The notes under the pieces: generated by a model
The model's database searches: none
Told to the model about the DNA's origin: nothing
Seen by the model: only the letters and a program-made list of their open reading frames with translations
Made by a program: the position numbers and the translations under genes
Origin: Dactylonectria macrodidyma
Lineage: Eukaryota > Ascomycota > Sordariomycetes > Hypocreales > Nectriaceae
Assembly: GCA_020744425.1 (NCBI GenBank)
Contig: JAGMUV010000005.1
Location: forward strand, 3,782,001 to 3,846,000
Length of the DNA stretch: 64,000 nucleotides
Direction: 5' to 3'
In this document: positions 57,983 through 64,000 of the stretch, in pieces
Layout of the letters: each line of letters begins with the position of its first letter
How positions within the stretch are numbered: the first letter of the stretch is position 1

Positions 57983-59547
57983 TCATGTCTCGCCGCCAAC
58001 CTCCTCGGGTGTGTCCCACGACGACACATCTTGCGACGACATGACGAGGGTGCCGTTCTGGAAATACACCAAGCGGACTTGGTCCCCCCATGAGACAGCG
58101 GCGATGCTACTGTCGGGCTCGCCCCAATTGGCGTTGTGGTTAGACCTCCAGGCCGTGGTGGTGTTTTGGAAGTAGGATATGATGGAGCCTGTCGAGGGGT
58201 TGGTGTAGTAAACCCGGTAGGACTCGAAATCGGGGACGTAGATGCTCGCGAAGGCGGCGCTGGGCGACCATCCGGACCCAGGGCTTTCGTCGATGACTTG
58301 AGCTGTGGGGAGGTTAGTTGAACAAAATGAAGCTCGTTTTATAGACGGGATACGTACAGTCGTCAGCACCCATAATGTCAGAGTAGTCGACGTAGCGTAG
58401 CCTCCGGGTCGAGTTGGACACGTAAAAGATGTGCAGGGCCGTCTCGTTAGACGCCGCAGCGCCTATAGACGAGCCGGCGAAGACATCGCCGACAAGATTC
58501 GACCCGGTCCATTGATCATCGCCATCGTCGTTCTGCATGACCCAGATGTTGGCGCCGCGCGCCTGGAAATAGACGCGCATCGAGTCGTTGGTCAGGCGCA
58601 GCGCCGCCAGTCGAGTGGACGGGTGGACGCCGTTGGTGAGGTTGGTCGAGATGATGGAGTTGGAGGTGAGGGAGCAAGGGCCGCTGGAGGAGCTGCTGGA
58701 GCTATCGTCGTTGTCGTCTTCGTCGTCGTCGTCTTCGTCGGCGTCGATACTGCCGCAGTCAAGTACTGCCTGAGCAATCTGGGTCTCGTTGTCGGAAGTT
58801 ATGACATAGTAGAGCCTCGTCTCGATCGACGACGAAGACGAAGCCGTCCCAGCCGCAGCTGCTATTGGTGCACCCCAGTTGGGCTCGATGTCCAGATCGA
58901 GAGTGTAGTCGCTGGTGCCTTCATCATTGTAGATTCGTCGATAGTGGATGTCTGTTGTGTCGAGGTCGTTGTAAAAGACTTGCGAGTTCTGGTTATCTTC
59001 ATCCGTGACAATGGCGGCGGCCATGCTCCGCTCGTCGGCGTCGATCGGCCCCGTCTTGCTCGGCGCGGCTCCGGTGCTCGTCGGCGATGAGCCGCTATCC
59101 GTATCATCGTCGTCCGAACCGGAGCCGGAGCCGTTAGAGCGTAGCCCGCCAACGACGCCTCCGACGATGGCGGCCACCAGCACCGCAGCGAGCACGGCGA
59201 CGGCGATGAAGAAGTTGCGCCGCTTCATGCCGCAGCACGTACGTGACCCGGTCGGAGGAGTCGCGAGCAGTGCCTCGCCGCCTCTGATGTCTCCTCCAGC
59301 AGCGTCCTTGTCCGTGACGACCTCCTTCTGGGCATCATCGAACTTGGGAATCAAGCCGTCCGGGGCCGTTCCGACGACGACCTTGTCGCGGCCCTCCAAG
59401 TCGAGTTGCGGCTTCGTCGACACCTCGGGCGCATTCGCGTCGTCCGGGTCGCTGACGACGATGGGATATCTCTCATCATCACGCTAAAGAGTCATATGTT
59501 AGCGAGGCTCAGAGCAGTGTAGTGAATGAAACGAAGGATCATACCAT
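57983..59547 (-). CDS. Membrane-anchored fucose-specific-lectin-like beta-propeller protein
   Basis: Exons 59545-59547 (ATG only), 58358-59483 and 57983-58302 give 482 residues. Introns: donors GTATGA and GTACGT, branch CTAAC, acceptors TTTAG and ACAG, phases 0 and 1. Residues 1-90 are hydrophilic. KRRNFFIAVAVLAAVLVAA (about 88-110) is a transmembrane helix with preceding basic residues, so a type II membrane protein is expected. A low-complexity Ser/Gly/Asp linker follows. From about 150 on, blades resembling the fungal fucose-specific lectin family are seen: MRVYFQARGANIWVMQND, GSGWSPSAAFASIYV, YRVYYTNPSTGSIISYF, SIAAVSWGDQVRLVYFQNG. A D/S-rich insert interrupts one blade near residue 260. 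A sugar-binding role is likely from the fold; the ligand and each fucose-binding site are not verified. Confidence 0.8.
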
Positions 59548-61518
59548 GGTGGTGAGCTCTCCGCATGAACAAAGAGGCCTTGAGGTGTGTTGGATGAGAG
59601 TTGCTATTGCCCAGGCTTGAGATTCTCAATCCGGGATGATCATTGCCGGCCACGTCAAAAAGGCCTGTTGGGGTAAGATGTTCTAGTCTCATCGAAGAAG
59701 AATTGAACAGTTCCGGTCCCAAGAAGCAGGGCCTCATCAATCTCTCATCGCAAAGCTTGGGCCTGGACTAGAAGAACAGGTAGAGCACTAGTCCTTCCAA
59801 CGGATCTCGGTTCCCTCTCCCTCAGGGCCCAAGGAAGGCTGAGAAGTGGACATCTCCACAAGTCTAATGTACCAACTACCTGGCCGATCATCAGTCATAA
59901 CGGATATGATGCCGACCTAGAGACGGAAGACACGGGAACGACCGAAACAACGGATACAGAGCTTGCTCTCTTTTTTAGCAACCTATCCGCGTCGAGGAGG
60001 ATGAGGACTACGCGGCGCTTTCGAGGCGAAGCACAGTGGCCAGAACAACTATTAGCTAGAGGAAAAGCCATGCTCTTGGAAAGATGCAGGTGTGGGATGT
60101 GAAAGTGAAGGCAAGGTTTTTGGTTGGGCGAAGTGGTGTGACGATCCCATCACAGTGACGACGGCGTGTGCTTGGCGCGCAATTTATGTTGCAGGCTCAT
60201 GGGTCTGTCTACATGGTGAAAAATCGATGAACCACTGTTCTGTTCCCTGTATCATATTATTATTGCTGCTATTTTCCCACTTGGGAGGAGTGAGTCCCAA
60301 TGACGCGTACGCAGTGGCTGTTGCGTTGTTTTTAGTCGATGTCTGGGATCGATTTTGGGTGCATTATCTGGAACATGAACCCTGGCGGTCAACCTCATCG
60401 ACCCCAGACCATTGCCATTCATTAGTCAAGAAACGACAATGAGTCCAGGGGGAAAGAAGTCATAATTAGGTGTCTAGGTGGATTCGCTATGAACACAGAA
60501 ACATCTTCACACGCAGTCTCGCCAACTGGCTCCAGCAACTCACCTAGCCGAAATCAAATGGATGTTTTCGATCTCTGAAAAATAAGATGCCAGGCTATCG
60601 ACGTATCCCAAGTGTCGTTTGCCTCTAAATCACACGAGTTCAACGTCCCCATCCTTCAAACGACCTTGGTTGATGAACGAGGCTCAGACCTGATTGACGA
60701 ATTCCGCGGGTCTACAGAGTAATCTATGTGTAGGTCTCCGCATTGACCCCGGGCCCGAGAGAGGTAAACAGGCGGGTCTTTTTGATGCCAAGCTACGTCT
60801 AATTATGATCATTCAACGATGACGCAAACAGTAGCAGGGGTGGTCCAGCCGACTACTCTGTCAGAGTAACAAACTCCTCCCTCCCCATCCATCGGAACAG
60901 CGGAACGAGTGACTACAGTACAAATGGTTCTGCAACGTATCACAGAAATTTCAGCTTCGCAATATGAGTCAGATAGTCCTACAAATAGACAATACAGTAT
61001 CACAGTTACACACAGCTGCACTCTGCTTCAGCTCCTCCGCTCCCTGTCGAGGGACAAGAACTATTGGCCCGGGGTGGCGTCGTCGGAAGCAGGCAGACAG
61101 AGGAAACCTTTTAGTCTCAGTATCATAAATCATTGGCCTAACAGTTGGAGTTATTGGGTTTTGCCAAGACGTCAAAGGAGGCTGAGCATGTAGGATGGTG
61201 GGATTTGTATTGAATCATGCATGGGCCTACGTAGTCCGCGTCAACGACGGCCCACACATCTCATGACATGCCACTGGGAGTTTCTGGGGATCAAATACAG
61301 CCCCGCAACGGGGAAAAGTCTATTGCCAACAAGCATACGGAGTATCTCTATCTATTATCGTCTAAAATACTACAGCACGTTCCATGCGTGAGGACAATGT
61401 GAATCAATGTACAACGAACAAGGAGGACATCCTTGTATCATGAACCGTCTGCTGTTGAGTTCGTCGCTCTCAGAACTGTAAAGCTGAGAACCAACGTTGA
61501 GGTTTCAAAAAAAGACAT
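59548..61518. other. Intergenic region, 2 kb
   Basis: Promoter of the lectin-like gene and 3' flank of the DJ-1-like gene. Short frames only; no motif, repeat or RNA gene recognised. Confidence 0.55.
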
Positions 61519-62429
61519 TTACTGGCAGGACGACTCCTCGCACGGCTTAGCAACGGTAGGCTCGACACCCGAAATCGCGGCAAAGGGATCGTCGTCTACC
61601 GCCAACGGCACGTGCTCGATCGTGTTGGCAATGGTCTCGGACTTTTCAGAGCCCCAGTAGGTTTCGATGAAGTTGAAGACGAGGTCCAGAGCGGAGGTGA
61701 CCTGTTTTGGTGTTAGTAACTTTGTTTTCTAGAAGAGAAGTGTAAAGTATGAAATGTACTTACACCTGAAGAACTCCAGACTTTGCCATCAATAACGAAG
61801 CGCGCTGGAGACACCCAGTTGACGTTAGGCCCCTTGGCAGTCATGACTGCCCAGGCCTTCTTGTTGGTCGTGGCCATATAGCCGTCCATGACACCCGACT
61901 GAGCAGCAACGCCTGCGCCTGTGCAGACGGTCATGAGGATCTTGACCTTGGGGAACATCTTCTTGATGTAGGCGATCTCCTTGTCCAGGCTGGGGCTGCG
62001 AGCGCCAGGGCCACCAGGCACGATGAGAAGGTCGAGGTCGAGGTCGTCGTCAAAGGTATTGGTCGGTTGGATGACGGGGAAGAAGCTGGAGTTGTAGGGA
62101 TTCATGGTCAACGGCTGAGTGGTGACGGGGTCGAGACTCGCGGCGATGAGGTGCAGTTTCAGCTGCTGAGTCGTCAGGGAGAGTAGTTGGAAGGGCTCCA
62201 GCGTGCCGAAGACGTCGATCATGTCAAAGGCTCGGAACAGCACCATGCCGATATTACGAATCTCAGAGCCTTCGAGGTCCGGAATCTCCTTGGGTGTCAC
62301 GCAGGTGGTGCTGCTGTTAGTGTTGACGTCGTACGCAGTGAGGCCGTCACGCAGGCGATGAGGGATGGTAGAGGCCATGGCCGTCGTGAAGAGGGCGGCG
62401 ATGCCGACGGCGTAGGCGGAGATGCGCAT
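61519..62429 (-). CDS. Secreted DJ-1/PfpI-family protein
   Basis: Exons 61764-62429 and 61519-61701 (intron 61702-61763, donor GTAAGT, acceptor ACAG, phase 0) give 282 residues. N-terminal MRISAYAVGIAALFTTAMAS is a signal peptide with likely cleavage near residue 19-20. Then DJ-1/PfpI fold: IRNIGMVLFRAFDMIDVFG, LDLLIVPGGPGARSP, the nucleophile elbow ILMTVCTGAGVAAQSG with Cys169, AKGPNVNWVSPARFVIDGKVWSSSG, then TSALDLVFNFIETYWG after the splice. The fold, VCTGA elbow and GVTSALDL end resemble isonitrile-hydratase-like/AraC-N-terminal-type members. An acid that usually sits near the elbow is not obvious. The C-terminal tail has two Cys (PCEESSC), possibly a disulfide. Activity is unproven; it could be a glutamine-amidotransferase-like hydratase. 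Confidence 0.85.
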
Positions 62430-64000
62430 GATGATGGTGATGATGGCTTTTGGTGGTTTTGGTTTGGTGGATTTGACTATGAGTTGTTTGTGATTGTGAT
62501 GTTGTCTTGATTGTTTGATGGTAGGTGAGGGTTGATGGTTGACGGTTATGGATCGAGCAATTAGAAAGAGCGAGCTCGACGCCCAGCGCCTCTTAAAGGA
62601 ACGAATGAGTGAATGGAGGACTGGAGGCTGAGCGAGCGGACGCTCGTTGTTCAGAGACGTTCAAAGAACCAGAGGGACTCAATCCCTTACACAGGCGAAA
62701 TATCAATGTCTCTTTGAAGAACAAGCAACGAAGAAACGGAACACAGACGGGACCGAGCGGTTAATCACAACGTGGACTATGAAAATCCAGCACAAGACAA
62801 AACAAGTTTGTATCACTCAACTATGGGGGGGTGCTTCTTTTATATGCGTTGTAGCATAACAGCCCGCCGCTCTCAGCAATGCACCGAAATAAGGGCAACT
62901 TTTGACTCTCCCCATCCCGAATCCTTATTCCCTATCATCCCTGCCCTATAGAACCTAGCAAATGGCAAGGGCCAATCGAAGTCGCTGTTTTCGCAGCATT
63001 CTAAGGGATTTCAGGGGAGAGAAAGAAGAAAACTTGCTCAATAACCCGCGCCAATCTGCTCGACTTTTCCGAGGAACTCATGCACCCCTTCTGCGCCGCA
63101 AGACTCGAAATCCACTCCATCCTCTTTGCGTAACCACGTCCAATCGGGAGTCGCAGATCGCGATTCCCTGCCGCCATTCCCCCGGTCAGCACGTTAATTA
63201 ATTGCAAAGGGCGCCCAGCCCTGCATTCGCTTACGGTGGGCGAGAAAATAAGAACAAAGGCCGTCTCCCCGCCGCTCCCGGGGCTCCACTCTCCGGAACC
63301 CGGGATCCCCGGAAGAATGTGACGAGAAACCACTCGGCCTTCCGGGCGGACGGTGGGAATTTGGCCGCTCGCAGGAGAAATAAGTACTAGGTAAACTATG
63401 AGAGTCTCGTCTCTTATGGTCATGGAGTATTTGTTGCTTGCGCAGATCCCGAGCAGCTTCTCGTTTTCGTCAGTCCCTACGAAGTAAGTTAGGATCGCAC
63501 AACTGGCCAGCGCAAGGATAATGCCTCGAACATCCCGCAACGCCACAGAGGGGTCCAGTGTCACATCGGTGGAGAAAATCCATATCTAAGAATGAGAGGA
63601 ATATCGGACGAAAATGAAAATTGAAAATAAAAGAGGGCGCCACACTCGAAACAAACCATGGATGCTGTGCCCTGTCTCCCGAGTTTCTGGATGGCGGGTC
63701 ACCATGGGGACGGTGACCTTTCAGTGCACGGTAACACACGGGTGCAGAAGACAATATAAGATAAACTGTCGAGCCTGGTCAGTGGCGTGGGTAGGAGGAG
63801 GAAGAGGAATGAGACAGGAGCCAGTCATTAATTCAGTTAGTTTTTGTCCCGTATATCTATCACAAACTCAACAATGTAAGGAGGATCTGCCAAGACTGAT
63901 TCCAGTTAGTGGTTGAGTGTGCCTCAGTCAATCGGCACGAAACCTCACAGTCAAAAGGCTCCGTCGCCCCTGCACAAGGCTGAAGGATTCAACGCCATCG
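62430..64000. other. Right-end region without recognised genes
   Basis: 1.57 kb. The first ~150 bases (TGGTTTTGGTTTGG on the plus strand) are the leader of the DJ-1-like gene. One 187-codon frame at 63001-63564 (minus) has no motif and no start context, so it was not called. A gene could begin beyond the window edge. Confidence 0.5.

Noticed and set aside
63001..63564. 187-codon minus-strand frame at the right end
   Set aside because: No motif, mixed composition, and no intron or promoter signs.

Overview
The window is nuclear DNA of a filamentous ascomycete, most likely a Sordariomycete (Hypocreales-like). Evidence: genes carry short spliceosomal introns (about 45-100 bp) with GT(A/G)NGT donors, CTAAC/CTGAC branch points and (C/T)AG acceptors; leaders are pyrimidine-rich; and the gene set is eukaryotic (Hsp60, cofilin, GAPDH, Nop2, Rvb2, Ufd1, Byr4, XRCC4). 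Exon structures were assembled by hand from splice signals and reading frame, so boundaries are predictions.

Layout. 0-15 kb is a conserved housekeeping segment: the 3' end of an aldo/keto reductase; an XRCC4/Lif1-like end-joining protein; a Byr4-like septation GAP scaffold; the rRNA methyltransferase Nop2 divergent from the GET-pathway ubiquitin-like protein Get5; cofilin (six exons, including an ATG-only exon and an 11-nt exon); and mitochondrial Hsp60.

15.9-35.1 kb is the unusual part: a dense array of small putative nuclear DNA-binding proteins that share a Myb/SANT-like three-helix module followed by a basic, phospho-site- and acid-rich disordered tail. Five lie on the minus strand (15.9-27.1 kb, interrupted by one coiled-coil gene). 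On the plus strand (30.3-35.1 kb) are three complete genes plus two extra tandem first exons. One plus-strand member has an AT-hook. Three consecutive ATG-initiated exons (32,050; 32,647; 33,044) each encode the first half of the module, end in the same splice phase, and are followed by only one recognisable downstream exon. That is an arrangement expected of alternative first exons, or of a tandem duplication in decay.

35.5-64 kb returns to ordinary genes: Ufd1 divergent from the U5 snRNP GYF protein Lin1; a 4.9-kb gene-poor tract; GAPDH; a nuclear protein with a possible AF4/Ebp1-type C-terminal domain (candidate super elongation complex scaffold); a long coiled-coil protein with a DRRDD-repeat N terminus and four internal repeats; RuvB-like 2; a membrane-anchored fucose-lectin-like beta-propeller protein; and a secreted DJ-1/PfpI protein. 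Flanks after 62.4 kb show no credible gene.

How they fit: most genes are unlinked housekeeping functions. The central array is the only block whose members are clearly related by sequence, gene structure and orientation, and so probably arose by local tandem duplication and diversification. No mobile element, CRISPR array, rRNA gene or intact tRNA was recognised.
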